Source of the DNA: Thermoanaerobaculia bacterium
GTDB taxonomy: Bacteria > Acidobacteriota > Thermoanaerobaculia > Multivoradales > J023
NCBI GenBank assembly: GCA_030431255.1
Contig: JAUIJL010000006.1
Span: forward strand, 62,001 to 126,000
Length of the DNA stretch: 64,000 nucleotides
Reading direction: 5' to 3'
Position 1 is the stretch's first letter. Each line of letters begins with the position of its first letter. This document shows positions 16,947-26,487 of this stretch, piece by piece. A program made the translations under genes and the position numbers. The notes under the pieces were generated by a model. The model did no database searches, was not told the DNA's origin, and saw nothing but the letters and a program-made list of their open reading frames with translations.

Positions 16947-17537
16947 TTATTGAGGCTCGTCCGGGATGCCGTGCAGGGTCAGCCCATAGTTTTGCAAAAG
17001 GTTGCGGGAATGCTCACTCCCGTCTTCCAGATATTGATGGTAGAGGCTCAGCAAATCCGGTCGTTGGGCTAGGGCGCATCGCTCGCTGACCCGATGTAAT
17101 ACCAACGAAAAGGCGACGAACTCTTCCGCCAGCTCCTCGAATAACGCGGCACTCGATTTCGGTCGACAGACCTGTGCCGCGTGGCCGTATGCGGACGTTC
17201 CGAGCCGGGAATAGTAGTCCGCGGTGACCAGCCGACGCTCTAGGGATCGGTAGAAGAATCCGGTCAAAAAAAGCGCTAGGTCCCCAACCGACTTGAGCAT
17301 TACAAATCGTTCTGCGCCCTGAGCGTGGGCGGCGGCGAAGAGCATCGGCCCCAGGGGATTCTCCGGACGGTTGCCGACATCGACATACATGCCCCTAGGT
17401 CGTACAAACGCTTCTAGGAGCTGAACCAGGTAGAAAGACGAGTCCTCGCTGGGGCTCATATGTCCGTCAATGGCCTCGTCCACCCATTCTTTGAACAACT
17501 CCACGGGCTTTTCCATCCGGATGCTTTCGTCCATAGA
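16947..17537 (-). CDS. Conserved-looking protein of unknown function
   Basis: A 196-residue, mostly helical protein that I cannot name. Recognisable stretches include SFYLVQLLEAFVRPRGMY, SVGDLALFLTGFFYRSLERR, DYYSRLGTSAYGHAAQ and ALFEELAEEFVAFSLVLHRV. I recall similar uncharacterised proteins from myxobacteria and acidobacteria but no function. There is no signal peptide or clear membrane segment. I chose the ATG at 17537, with AAGGG 8 nt upstream; the frame stays open to 17984 but the extension has no protein-like character and overlaps the protease gene. The divergent neighbour is the secreted protease. Confidence 0.6.
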   Translation of the reverse strand, partial: SMDESIRMEKPVELFKEWVDEAIDGHMSPSEDSSFYLVQLLEAFVRPRGMYVDVGNRPENPLGPMLFAAAHAQGAERFVMLKSVGDLALFLTGFFYRSLERRLVTADYYSRLGTSAYGHAAQVCRPKSSAALFEELAEEFVAFSLVLHRVSERCALAQRPDLLSLYHQYLEDGSEHSRNLLQNYGLTLHGIPDEPQ

Positions 17538-17838
17538 TTGACCCTTTCGTTCGTGGTCCAACCGGTCGGAGTCCGACCATCGCGACTCCGACCAGCTCCC
17601 GATTCCGCGGTGCTCGTCGCGAAAAACTCTTCCACTCCATAGTTTACGGTATTTTTTGCCGATCGCCGCGAGAACCGGGACAAAACCATGTTTTCGTGGC
17701 ATAGGTCGTCCCTGTCGGTTAGAATTATTCGGTCTCGCTATCGACCCCCACGTTCGGCAAGACTTCAATGGCCCCGCCCCGCACTTCGACTCGGCTGGGC
17801 GACATCGCCTGATCAAGACGCTCACTGAAGGAGATGCT
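17538..17838. other. Divergent intergenic region, protease promoter side
   Basis: About 300 bases between the unknown minus-strand gene and the protease start. It should hold promoters for both genes and is locally AT-rich around 17641-17730. A TAGAAT hexamer lies near 17720 on the plus strand, but I see no matching -35 element. I see no gene or RNA here. Confidence 0.4.
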
Positions 17839-19632
17839 ATGAGCTCAATCCAATCTGTTCGCCGACTTGCGAGCCGCTCAGCGGCGACGTGGATCGGCGC
17901 CGCGCTGTTGATGGGGGTCGCACTGCCGGCTTCCGCGTGGAACACCAGCCCGCCGATCAGCTTCGAGAAGCGCGTCAAGTCCATCCAAGACGTTCAGAAG
18001 CACGTGGCCCTGGCCCAAGATCTTGCCTATCGGCAATCTCAAGACGCGGCCCAGGAGGCCAGCGGTCAACCGGGACCCATCCGATTCGCCACACCGGTCA
18101 ACGTCGATTACGACCTGCTGAGCTCGGGGACCTGGCAAAACCTCGACGACGGCTCCCGGCTCTGGCGCTTGCGCATCGAGTCCCCTGGTGCCCTCAGCCT
18201 CAACCTGACTTTCGAGGATCTCGAGCTCCCCAAGGGCGCCGGCTTGTGGATCTACTCGCCGGACGGCAAGCAGATCCAAGGCCCGTACGAGGCTCAACAC
18301 GTCAACGAGCTCGGGGAGATCTGGTCCACAATCATCCTCGGCCAGGAAATTATCGTCGAGCTCTACGAGCCCGCTGAATTCGCCGAGCTGTCCCGCCTCA
18401 AGATCTCCCGGGTCAACCACGGATATCGGATGTTCGGTGAGAAAGAGAAACGCGGAGCGTGCAACGTCGACGTCGCTTGCCCGGAAGGGGATCCTTACGC
18501 CGACCAGATCCGCTCGGTGGCCGTCTACACCCTGAACGGCTTCTTCGCTTGCACCGGCTCCCTGGTCAACAACACCCGACAGGATGGTCGGCCGCTGTTC
18601 CTGACCGCCAATCACTGCAGCACCACCTTCCCGAATATGGTGGTCTATTGGAACTACCAGATGCCGACGTGCGGAGCCACATCCGGAGCCGACCTGGACG
18701 ACAGCCAAAGCGGCGCCAGTCTCCTCTTCTCGGAGTTCAGCTCAGATGTCGCCCTGCTCGAGCTGGACGACATGCCGCCGCCCAATTACAACGTCTACTA
18801 CGCGGGCTGGGACGCCACCGGCAACACGCCGGCCGCCACCGCGGCTATTCACCATCCCAGCACCGACGAGAAGTCGATCAGCTTCGACAACGATCCGGCC
18901 AACTCCATCGATCTCTTTGAGGTGGGCAACGAAACCGTTTGGCAAATTGTGGACTGGGACGTCGGCACCACCGAGCCCGGATCGTCCGGTAGCCCCCTCT
19001 TCGACCAGAGCTCCAAGCTGATCGTCGGCACCCTCTTCGGCGGCCTGGCCGCCTGCGGTAACGACCTCGAGGATTGGTACGGAAAGGTCAGCTCTCAGAT
19101 GCAGGTCGGCGCCTCCGCCTTCCTCGATCCCGGCAACACCCAAGCCACCACCCTTCAAGGCATCGACGCTTCCGACATCGGCGGCGGTGGCGGAGGAGGC
19201 GGCGGAGGTGGTGGCGGTGGCGGAGGAGGCGGCGGAGGTGGTGACTGCGAAGACACTGAGCCGTCGATTTGCGTCGAAGACGACAACACCTTCTGCCTCG
19301 ACAACCGCTTCCAAGTCGACGTGGAATATAAAGACTTCCTTGGCTTCCAAGGGGCCGCCACCGTGGCCCAATTGGGCTTCACGGACATCGAATCCAGCGT
19401 CGCTGGGCTCTTCTACTTCTTCAACCCAGCCAATTGGGAAATGCTGGTGAAGGTTCTGGACGGTTGCGACATCAACAACCATTATTGGGTTTTCGCCGCG
19501 GCGACGACCCATGTGGAATATATGTTGAAGGTGACCGATACCCGAACCGGTGCCGTGCGCTGCTACGATAATCCCCTGGGCAACGCAGCCCCGGCGATTA
19601 CCGACACCCACGCATTCGCCACCTGCCCGTAA
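17839..19632 (+). CDS. Secreted trypsin-like serine protease with polyglycine linker and C-terminal domain
   Basis: A 597-residue precursor. Residues 1-33 are a signal peptide ending ALPASA. The protease domain resembles lysyl endopeptidases. His259 lies in LTANHCSTT, Asp303 in SSDVALLELDD, and Ser383 in EPGSSGSPLF. Cysteines flank the active-site loops (RGACNVDVACPEG, FACTGSL, PTCGA). A run of 21 glycines follows at about residues 448-468, then a C-terminal domain of about 130 residues (CLDNRFQVDVEYKDF, FYFFNPANWEMLVKVLDGC, YWVFAAATTHVEYMLKVTD). I associate this domain with secreted acidobacterial proteins. The ATG at 17839 follows AAGGAGATGCT, a good ribosome-binding site. Cleavage specificity is not provable from sequence. 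Confidence 0.88.
   Translation: MSSIQSVRRLASRSAATWIGAALLMGVALPASAWNTSPPISFEKRVKSIQDVQKHVALAQDLAYRQSQDAAQEASGQPGPIRFATPVNVDYDLLSSGTWQNLDDGSRLWRLRIESPGALSLNLTFEDLELPKGAGLWIYSPDGKQIQGPYEAQHVNELGEIWSTIILGQEIIVELYEPAEFAELSRLKISRVNHGYRMFGEKEKRGACNVDVACPEGDPYADQIRSVAVYTLNGFFACTGSLVNNTRQDGRPLFLTANHCSTTFPNMVVYWNYQMPTCGATSGADLDDSQSGASLLFSEFSSDVALLELDDMPPPNYNVYYAGWDATGNTPAATAAIHHPSTDEKSISFDNDPANSIDLFEVGNETVWQIVDWDVGTTEPGSSGSPLFDQSSKLIVGTLFGGLAACGNDLEDWYGKVSSQMQVGASAFLDPGNTQATTLQGIDASDIGGGGGGGGGGGGGGGGGGGGGDCEDTEPSICVEDDNTFCLDNRFQVDVEYKDFLGFQGAATVAQLGFTDIESSVAGLFYFFNPANWEMLVKVLDGCDINNHYWVFAAATTHVEYMLKVTDTRTGAVRCYDNPLGNAAPAITDTHAFATCP
19183..19242 (+). repeat. Two 30-base copies encoding the polyglycine linker
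   Basis: Two identical 30-base units (19183-19212 and 19213-19242) each encode ten glycines using the codon order GGC GGT GGC GGA GGA GGC GGC GGA GGT GGT. Identity at synonymous positions shows a recent direct duplication rather than independent accumulation of glycine codons. Confidence 0.9.
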
Positions 19633-19689
19633 CCTGCCGGCAGCTGATTGCGGCCGCGGCCGCCCCGGCTGATGACGGGGCGGCAGGTC

Positions 19690-19726
19690 CAAAGAGCGCG
19701 CGCTCCCTGCGGGGGGCGCTTTTTCA
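19690..19726 (+). terminator. Probable terminator after the protease gene
   Basis: AGCGC and GGCGCT arms around a GC-rich loop, followed by five T residues, lie about 60 bases after the protease stop. A second GC-rich inverted repeat precedes it (GCCGCGGCCGC region, about 19650-19665). Moderate support only. Confidence 0.45.
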
Positions 19727-19813
19727 TGCCGTCACCGATCCTTTTTCATTCCATCGGCAAGCTCCGGATGGGTGGGTTAGCCACCGGGCGAGCCTCGAGA
19801 AAAGACATCACCC

Positions 19814-20719
19814 ATGACCTCCGTCTCCAGCTCAGCGGAAACCCGAACGGGTTTCGCCTTTGCCATATCCGCGTTCCTACTCTGGGGCTTGTCACCCGCA
19901 TTTTGGAAGCTGCTCGGAAGCGTCCCCTCCAAAGAGCTGCTCGCCCACCGGGTGCTCTGGTGTGCGCTGCTGATGATTCCGGTACTGGCCCTGGGTCGAC
20001 AGATTTCCGACTTGCGGAGCCTCTTGGGCCGACCCAAGACCCTGGCGACTCTGCTCTTGACCACCACCCTCATTGGCTGCAATTGGTTCTTCTACATCTG
20101 GGCCGTGGCCACGGATCGCATCTTGCACGCCAGCTTGGGCTACTTCATCAACCCGTTGGTGAACATCTTGCTCGGCATGCTCTTCCTCGGCGAAAGCCTT
20201 CGGCCCAAACAGAAGGTCTCGGTGGTCATCGCCGCATTGGGGGTTTCTTTGATGACCTGGAAGCTCGGGCACCTGCCGTGGATTTCCTTGGTGCTGGCTG
20301 TGACTTTCGGTTTCTATGGGCTGCTACGCAAAACTGTCGACGCGACCCCCGAGCAAGGTCTCGTCCTGGAAACCTGGCTTCTGAGCCCGATTGCGTTGCT
20401 GTATTTGGCAAGCCTTCACGGCGAGGGAGGACCTGGGGGAGCCTGGGGTCATCAAGGCTGGACCATCGACCTGCTGTTGGTGCTCACCGGAGCCATTACC
20501 GCGGCACCCCTGCTGTGTTTCACCCACGGAGCGCGCCGACTGAGCCTCTCGATGGTCGGCATCCTCCAATACATTGCCCCCTCCTGCCAATTCCTACTGG
20601 CGGTGGTGGTTTACGGCGAGCCCTTCGGCAAGGTCCAGCTAGCGGCCTTCGTTCTCATTTGGATCGCGCTCGGCCTTTTCACTGTCGACGCTTTTCGGGC
20701 CTCCCGCGGCAGAGGGTGA
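19814..20719 (+). CDS. rarD: RarD-type EamA-family permease
   Basis: A 301-residue protein with about ten transmembrane helices. The RarD signature is clear: GFAFAISAFLLWGLSPAFWKLLG, LLAHRVLWCALL, NWFFYIWAV and HASLGYFINPLVNILLGMLFLGE, then YGLLRKTV and LCFTHGARRLSLSMVGILQYIAP. RarD (chloramphenicol-sensitive protein) belongs to the drug/metabolite transporter superfamily. The substrate is unknown. It appears to be a single-gene unit between the protease and the HExxH protein. Confidence 0.9.
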   Translation: MTSVSSSAETRTGFAFAISAFLLWGLSPAFWKLLGSVPSKELLAHRVLWCALLMIPVLALGRQISDLRSLLGRPKTLATLLLTTTLIGCNWFFYIWAVATDRILHASLGYFINPLVNILLGMLFLGESLRPKQKVSVVIAALGVSLMTWKLGHLPWISLVLAVTFGFYGLLRKTVDATPEQGLVLETWLLSPIALLYLASLHGEGGPGGAWGHQGWTIDLLLVLTGAITAAPLLCFTHGARRLSLSMVGILQYIAPSCQFLLAVVVYGEPFGKVQLAAFVLIWIALGLFTVDAFRASRGRG

Positions 20720-21055
20720 CCCATTCGGCACAGACGACTCGGCCCGCCGCGCCGAAGCGCAGCGGGCCTTGAAGAGAGAGCAGGCGGGTCGGGAAAAGGT
20801 CGGAATCCGGTCTCGGTGCGGACCCGGATCGATGAGCAGTGGTCGACCCTTTATCCCTGTAATTAGGGTGTTCGTTGGCAGACTTAAAAGTATAGTGCCA
20901 GCGAAATAGATGAATCTCGGATGCTCACAAGCTGTGCTCCGGGATCCAATCTGGCACAATAGCGCGCGCAAATTACGGACATCGAGTCCCATCGACCCGG
21001 TCTGATCGACTCGTTAAAGGCGCCGATCGATGTCGCCCGCTTCCAAGGACGTACC
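20720..21055. other. Intergenic region without a detected gene
   Basis: This 336-base gap lies between two plus-strand genes. The stretch 20840-20930 is more AT-rich than its surroundings and includes a TATAGT hexamer at 20891-20896, a possible -10 box for the next gene without a good -35. I see no terminator with a clear T tract and no small gene. Confidence 0.4.
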
Positions 21056-22186
21056 ATGGCTGATCTTCTCTCTTTCCGTCACCCCATCGCATTCTCGACC
21101 GCAGTCGTCACCCTGAGCCTTGCTCTTCTTCCCACGGCTTCCACCTGCTTGTGGGGCCAGACCGAAACCGTGGCGGCTCAGCCCGAGCCCCCGACAGCTC
21201 TGCCGCCGCAGGGCCCGGCTGAAGAGAGCGCGACGGAAGAGGCGGAGGCGGAGCTGGTGCTCCAATTCCCACCCTTTGAGCTCTACAGCTCGTTTTGGAT
21301 CAATCTGCATCAAACTCTGATCGCGAAAGCCATGGATCGCGAGCTGCCCAAGCTCGACTGCGAGTCCGCGATGGACGAATCATCCCGAGCGGCTTGGCGG
21401 TCTGCAGCCGAGATCTACGGCCAGAAAAAGGAGCGCGACTACCTTTTCGGCACCGCGGAGACGGCCGCAAAGGCTCGCCTCGCCCTGGTTGGACCGCGAG
21501 CTCGCTTGGCCGGCGTTGACGACATTCCACCGGATCAAACGAGCGCCCTCGCTTCCGTGGCGGAGCTCTACCGCCGATGTGGATGGCCAGAGCACGACCA
21601 AGCCAACCGCCGTTGGATCGCTGAGCTCGAGCCCCATGTGAAACGACATGGTGACGAGATCGCCCGTAGGATCTCGCGGCTTGTGGATCGCCCCTGGCGA
21701 GCGCCGGTGCGAGTCGATTCAGCGGTTTATGGCGGCTCCAGGGGTGCGTACACCACCGCTTTCCCCCCCCATGTGGTGATCTCCAGCGTAGATCCCGACT
21801 ACTCCGGGCTAGCCGCGCTCGAAATGCTCTTCCACGAAGGCAGCCATACCTTCATTGAGCTGGGAGCCGTCGGCGATGCCATCATCGCCGCTTTCGATGC
21901 TCGCGGTGTCCAACAACCCCGTCGGTTTTGGCACGCGGTTTTGTTCTGGAATTCCGGAACCATCACCCGGCGGGTGTTGGTCGAAAACGGCATCGAAGAC
22001 TATGTCCCCTACGCGCGGGCCCAACAGGTCTACCGCAAGGCCGGCTGGGCGCCCTTTCGTGATCTCCTCGATCTGCATTGGGCACCGGTCTTGGACGGCC
22101 AAGCGGATCTGACGAAGACCATGATCAAGATCGCGGATTTGATCGCCTTGGAGCGGCAGGACGCCGAAAAGAAGAATTCTGAATGA
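21056..22186 (+). CDS. Secreted HExxH putative metallopeptidase
   Basis: A 376-residue protein with an N-terminal signal peptide (hydrophobic core AFSTAVVTLSLALLPTAST) and a Pro/Glu-rich stretch to about residue 75. The possible zinc site is HEGSH at residues 260-264, in LAALEMLFHEGSHTFIELG. HAVLFWNSG and RRVLVENGIEDYVPYA follow and could supply a further ligand. The gene is very close to the convergent propeller protein gene. AAGGA precedes the ATG. I do not recognise a named peptidase family; hydrolase function is inferred from the HExxH alone. Confidence 0.6.
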   Translation: MADLLSFRHPIAFSTAVVTLSLALLPTASTCLWGQTETVAAQPEPPTALPPQGPAEESATEEAEAELVLQFPPFELYSSFWINLHQTLIAKAMDRELPKLDCESAMDESSRAAWRSAAEIYGQKKERDYLFGTAETAAKARLALVGPRARLAGVDDIPPDQTSALASVAELYRRCGWPEHDQANRRWIAELEPHVKRHGDEIARRISRLVDRPWRAPVRVDSAVYGGSRGAYTTAFPPHVVISSVDPDYSGLAALEMLFHEGSHTFIELGAVGDAIIAAFDARGVQQPRRFWHAVLFWNSGTITRRVLVENGIEDYVPYARAQQVYRKAGWAPFRDLLDLHWAPVLDGQADLTKTMIKIADLIALERQDAEKKNSE

Positions 22187-22216
22187 CGGCTGCTTTCCAC
22201 AAGGTTTGGGCAAGCC

Positions 22217-25200
22217 TCAGCCCGGGCGCCCCGGGACCCTCTCTTGCGCTCCGGCCTTACGCGGGAAGCGACAGGTCGGTTTATGGGGCTCGTCGCCGAA
22301 GAATCGCTGCCATTCACGCGTGCTGAGATTGCGCCCCGCCAGCGCGCATCCCCAGCTCAGAAAGTCGCCGAACGAGCCCACGTCCCACCGGGCTCCACCT
22401 GTGAGGCTGAGGGGCCAATGGTCGGCCGGCGAACGGCTGCCCGAGCCGTCGGATTCCGGGAGCTGGTGGCGCCTTAGGCTCACCAGCTGAGCACCTACCA
22501 CCGTGGACCGTCGGATCTCATCCTGCCGCGACCTTCGGGTCTCAGTGTCGAAGTAGGACATGGCCAATCGTCCTCGTCGATCGAGACCGAGGAGCCAACG
22601 CCCGTCAGGGCTGTGAAGCTCTTGGTGAAAGCCGGGCGGCAACGCCGTATACCGGTTAGGGGTTTGACCGTCGAGCCATGGGAAGCTCAGGGCCGTTGGA
22701 AACCCATGGGACTCTTCCTCCGGTGGACGCAGGCCGAAGAGCCGCCAGAATCCCTGGGCCTCCGGCCGATCAAAGCGAGCCAAGGGGGAGGCTCGAGGTT
22801 TTTCCTCGTAGACCTGTGGCGTCTGGCCCAGAACCCAAAGAGCGTTTGAGGTGATCACCAGATCACCGAGGGGATCGAAGTGCAGATACGGGGATGACCC
22901 CACCTCGAAGGCCGCCGGCGGCCGACTTCGGGTCTCGTTGCGAGTCAGGGACACGAGCAAGGACGACCCTTGGGTGCCGTGGCTGAGGGCTGCCCACCGC
23001 TGATCCGGGCTCCAACGGATGCCCGACCACAGCTGACCTTCCCCCAAACGGTAGGCCGTGAGGTCCGGATCGGTAAGGTCCATCAAATGGACGCGACCCC
23101 AGAGGCCGTCCTCCCTTTCGCCCCGACGCTCGTTGTTGCGTCCGAGAAGCCACCATCGACCGTCCGGCGATCGCTCCACGTGATCGAATCCTTCGCTTTC
23201 CGAGACCAAGACGGTGTCCGGACCTTCGAGAGGCCAACGGCGGACGGTGCCGTCGGCGCCGGCGGTCAGCACGCCGTGGCTGGTCATGGCGACGTGGCGG
23301 ATACCGCCGTCCAGGACGTCGCGGGTCAGCAAGCGCCTCGACCCGGATCTCACGTCGATCCACAGCGGCCGGCCGTCGAGACCGACGATCGCCAGCAGGG
23401 TGCCGCTCGGATCCATCGAAGCGTCCAGCACCGGCGAAGAGAGACCTCGAAAGGTCTTGGCCTCACCGGCACCCTGGGTGTCGGCGCCGACGGGCCAAAG
23501 GGTGACTTGATCCCAATCGTTTTGGCTGATCAAAGTCGAGCCGTCGACGCTCCAACCGAGGAAACGCCCGGCTCCGGAGAGCACCCGCTGCGGCTCCCAG
23601 GATTCCGGCCGCCGAAATCGATCATGAAGCTCCTTCCACCAAACCGTAGGGCCCACACTTGAGAACGCCGAGGGACGATAGAGGGACGAGCGCCTGAGAT
23701 CGAAGACCCGAATCTCCGAGCGCTCTCGGGCTCCGTCGTCCCAGCGGTATTCCACGGCCAACAAACGTGAGGTCGGGTCGACCGACACCCGTTCGACGCC
23801 CCATCGACTGACATATTGCTCCTGCAATTGATGCTGACGTTTCATCAGCCTGCCGGCGGCATCGGTTAGATCTACTTCCGGATCCGAGGAGATCGCCGTT
23901 TCTCCCCGCAAGTGGGATTCGAGGGCCAAAAGCGCCATCGTGCGCATATTTTCGATGCCCAGCTCGTGGTCCGGCGCGGTGGCCAGCCAGGCCAGGGCGC
24001 GGCGCCTGAGATCTCGCCGCGGGTCCTCCCAGCCGGCCTCGTATCGAGCCTCTTTGGTCAGCGGAATTTGCCCACGATCGGACGGTGGGTGGACCTTGGG
24101 ACGGGGAGCTCGCCGTCGCTCGAGGTGCTCCAGATCCAGGTCCAGCTCGATCGACTCACCGTGGTCGTTGCCGGCAAAAACCCGCGAGCCGTAAACCGGA
24201 TCAAATTCCGCGGCCGAGATAGGATCTCGCAAGACTCGCAGATCCCAAGTCTCTCCGGCATCCCGGCTGAAGGCGATCCCCTGAGCCGTGCCCGCGACCA
24301 GGACATCGCTTTGGGATGGATGATGCGTCAACACCGCGCCATTGTGCCAGGCCAGGACCCGGCGCCACTGCTCGCCGCCGTCCTCACTGCGAAAGATGCC
24401 CAGCGGAGTCGCCGCATGGATCCAGCCGTTCCGGTCCGGGTGGAGCGCCAGCGCGTTCACATGCAGCGCTCCAGCATAAATTCCGATGGTCTTCAGCGGC
24501 GCCAAGTCCGAGTCGGAGTGGATCGACAGCGACGCCAAGCGTTGCCAGGTGAGACCCCGATCCCGGGAGGTGAAGATGCCCCCCCAATCGGTTGCCGCCA
24601 GGACTCGATCCCCCTCGATGGCGAGGTCTCTGATGCCGCGCTCAGGAATCCCACCGGGTTGCGTCGGCTGCTCCAGCGCCGGCGTCCAGTTTCGCCCGCC
24701 GTCGACGCTGCGAAAGATGCCCCGATCACGAGTTCCCGCGACCACGAAGTCGGAGTCCGCCGGGTCGAGGGCCAAGGTCCGGACCACCGGATCCCCGGGT
24801 CCCCTTTCCACCCGCTGCCAAGACCTTCCGGACGTCTTGCTGATGAACACGCCAGAGCCGTTGGTGGCGGCGATCAACGTGGCCTCTTCTTCGGGATGGC
24901 GAGAATAGGAGTCCGCCGGATCGACCACCAAATCGAAGATGTCGAGATCTCCGATCCCCTGCCGCCGGCCCGACCAGCTGCGACCTTGGTCGCGGCTACG
25001 GAAAACACCCGTGCGCGTGCCGGCGTAGTGGATGTGAGGAAAGCGCGGGTCCGCGATCAGGACATTGAGCATTTGGTCGATGTGGGGGCCGAATAGGGCC
25101 GAGCCGGCCGAGCGCGCCGGAATGCGCCCCAACCGCGGCCCCGGAGCGGGCGGACCCGGGTCGGAAGTGACCTGCTGGGAGCGTAGGGACACCGTGCGGA

Positions 25201-26395
25201 AGGCGCCGTTTTCACCCACCAGGAGGCGCCCGTCGTCGCTCCCCGCAAATAGGATTCCCGGATCCGACGGATCGATCGCCAAAACCGTCAGTCGCAAGTC
25301 GTGCCCGGTATCGATCTGCTGGAACGTCTGACCCGCATCTCGGCTCAGCCACAACCCTCGGTCGGTCGCCGCCCACACCCAGCGCGGATCGTCAGGATGG
25401 ACGCCGAGCCCTTTGATCGACTGTATGCCGAAGAAGCCGACCCAGCTCAGACCTCGGTCTGTGCTGCGAAAGATGCCCGTGGGCGAGCCCGCGTAAATCA
25501 CCTCGGGGTCGGAAGGGGCGACCGCCAGGGTCATGGGCTGGGGACGCGCCAAGACCTCCAAAGCCAGGCGCGGATCTCCGCCGTCGCCCGCCAAGGCCTC
25601 GACGAGCATGGGAGCCATCCGCTCCCGGTCCAAGATCGGCCGGCAAGAAGGCTGATAATCACACCCCCAAACCGCGTCGTCACCGGTCGCGAGCAGCACA
25701 TAGGGCGAGCCGCTATCGCGATCGGGTCGGGTCGATTCAGCGTCTGCCGGCTCCTCACGGCCGGATTGGCGACGCAGCAGGGAAAGCTCGATGTCCACCA
25801 CCTCGCTGGGTCCACCGCCGGCCCCGGGAAACGCCCGCCAGGTGTTCCCACCATCCTGGCTCCAGGCGAGGCCGGCGGCGGTGCCGGCGAAAAGTGTCAG
25901 GGGGTTGAAAGGATGAATCTCTAGGTCGCGAATTTCCGGATCCGGAAGACCGACCTGAATGTTCTGAAAGGTGATCCCGCCATGGATCGACCGGAAGACC
26001 CCTTGGCTTTGGGAACCCACATAAACTACCCGACCGTTGGGATGAATCGCGATCGAGGTGATCGACAGCCCTTCGAGCTCGGGCCCAACCGAAGACCACG
26101 AATACCCTCGATCCAAGCTCTTAGCCAAGCCCCAACCCCGGGTTCCGGCATACACCACACCGGGATTCAATGGGTCGAAAGCCACGGAGAGCAGTCCCTC
26201 GGGCGCTGCTTCCTCTAATGCCGCGGGAAAATCCCCTCCCCTTTCGCGGGAGAACGCCGGCTCTTCCTGCAAGCCCACTTGAGAGCCCTGAGATTCAGCA
26301 ACTGTCGGGAAGGTCTGCAACAAGGCGAAACAGCACATCGCCAAGCGGAGGGTGGATTGACGGCCGGTTCTGTTGGGCTCGAGGCGAATCCTCAC
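22217..26395 (-). CDS. Large BNR/sortilin-like propeller protein with STAND-type WD40 C-terminus
   Basis: A 1392-residue protein. The GTG at 26395 follows GGAGGA by 8 nt and gives a signal-peptide-like start (RQSTLRLAMCCFALLQTFP); the open frame continues to 26473 without such support. Residues about 40-770 hold many Asp-box/BNR units of the type FAGTAAGLAWSQDGGNTW and AGTRTGVFRSRDQGRSW, as in sortilin/VPS10 ten-bladed propellers. A segment ALAWLATAPDHELGIENMRTMALLALES follows. WD40-like blades then occupy about 900-1290 (FLGWSVDGSTLISQN, SPDGRWWLLGRN). The C-terminus CALAGRNLSTREWQRFFGDE ending PTC is a motif I know from the ends of STAND-NTPase WD40 proteins. No NTPase domain is present. 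Function unknown; probably extracytoplasmic. Confidence 0.7.
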   Translation of the reverse strand: MRIRLEPNRTGRQSTLRLAMCCFALLQTFPTVAESQGSQVGLQEEPAFSRERGGDFPAALEEAAPEGLLSVAFDPLNPGVVYAGTRGWGLAKSLDRGYSWSSVGPELEGLSITSIAIHPNGRVVYVGSQSQGVFRSIHGGITFQNIQVGLPDPEIRDLEIHPFNPLTLFAGTAAGLAWSQDGGNTWRAFPGAGGGPSEVVDIELSLLRRQSGREEPADAESTRPDRDSGSPYVLLATGDDAVWGCDYQPSCRPILDRERMAPMLVEALAGDGGDPRLALEVLARPQPMTLAVAPSDPEVIYAGSPTGIFRSTDRGLSWVGFFGIQSIKGLGVHPDDPRWVWAATDRGLWLSRDAGQTFQQIDTGHDLRLTVLAIDPSDPGILFAGSDDGRLLVGENGAFRTVSLRSQQVTSDPGPPAPGPRLGRIPARSAGSALFGPHIDQMLNVLIADPRFPHIHYAGTRTGVFRSRDQGRSWSGRRQGIGDLDIFDLVVDPADSYSRHPEEEATLIAATNGSGVFISKTSGRSWQRVERGPGDPVVRTLALDPADSDFVVAGTRDRGIFRSVDGGRNWTPALEQPTQPGGIPERGIRDLAIEGDRVLAATDWGGIFTSRDRGLTWQRLASLSIHSDSDLAPLKTIGIYAGALHVNALALHPDRNGWIHAATPLGIFRSEDGGEQWRRVLAWHNGAVLTHHPSQSDVLVAGTAQGIAFSRDAGETWDLRVLRDPISAAEFDPVYGSRVFAGNDHGESIELDLDLEHLERRRAPRPKVHPPSDRGQIPLTKEARYEAGWEDPRRDLRRRALAWLATAPDHELGIENMRTMALLALESHLRGETAISSDPEVDLTDAAGRLMKRQHQLQEQYVSRWGVERVSVDPTSRLLAVEYRWDDGARERSEIRVFDLRRSSLYRPSAFSSVGPTVWWKELHDRFRRPESWEPQRVLSGAGRFLGWSVDGSTLISQNDWDQVTLWPVGADTQGAGEAKTFRGLSSPVLDASMDPSGTLLAIVGLDGRPLWIDVRSGSRRLLTRDVLDGGIRHVAMTSHGVLTAGADGTVRRWPLEGPDTVLVSESEGFDHVERSPDGRWWLLGRNNERRGEREDGLWGRVHLMDLTDPDLTAYRLGEGQLWSGIRWSPDQRWAALSHGTQGSSLLVSLTRNETRSRPPAAFEVGSSPYLHFDPLGDLVITSNALWVLGQTPQVYEEKPRASPLARFDRPEAQGFWRLFGLRPPEEESHGFPTALSFPWLDGQTPNRYTALPPGFHQELHSPDGRWLLGLDRRGRLAMSYFDTETRRSRQDEIRRSTVVGAQLVSLRRHQLPESDGSGSRSPADHWPLSLTGGARWDVGSFGDFLSWGCALAGRNLSTREWQRFFGDEPHKPTCRFPRKAGAQERVPGRPG

Positions 26396-26487
26396 AGGCG
26401 ATTCCTCCGGAGGTGCTTTCCTCCCGATGTGCTTCGGCCCCAGAGGATCCGTCAGCCCGGGAGCTCCGGACATTCAGCCCCGAGGCC

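Noticed and set aside
17537-17984. N-terminal extension of the unknown 196-residue protein
   Set aside because: It overlaps the divergent protease start and signal peptide region and reads as non-protein sequence; an AAGGG supports the shorter start.
23912-25096. 394-codon plus-strand frame within the propeller gene
   Set aside because: Shadow of a repeat-rich GC-rich gene; no domain character.
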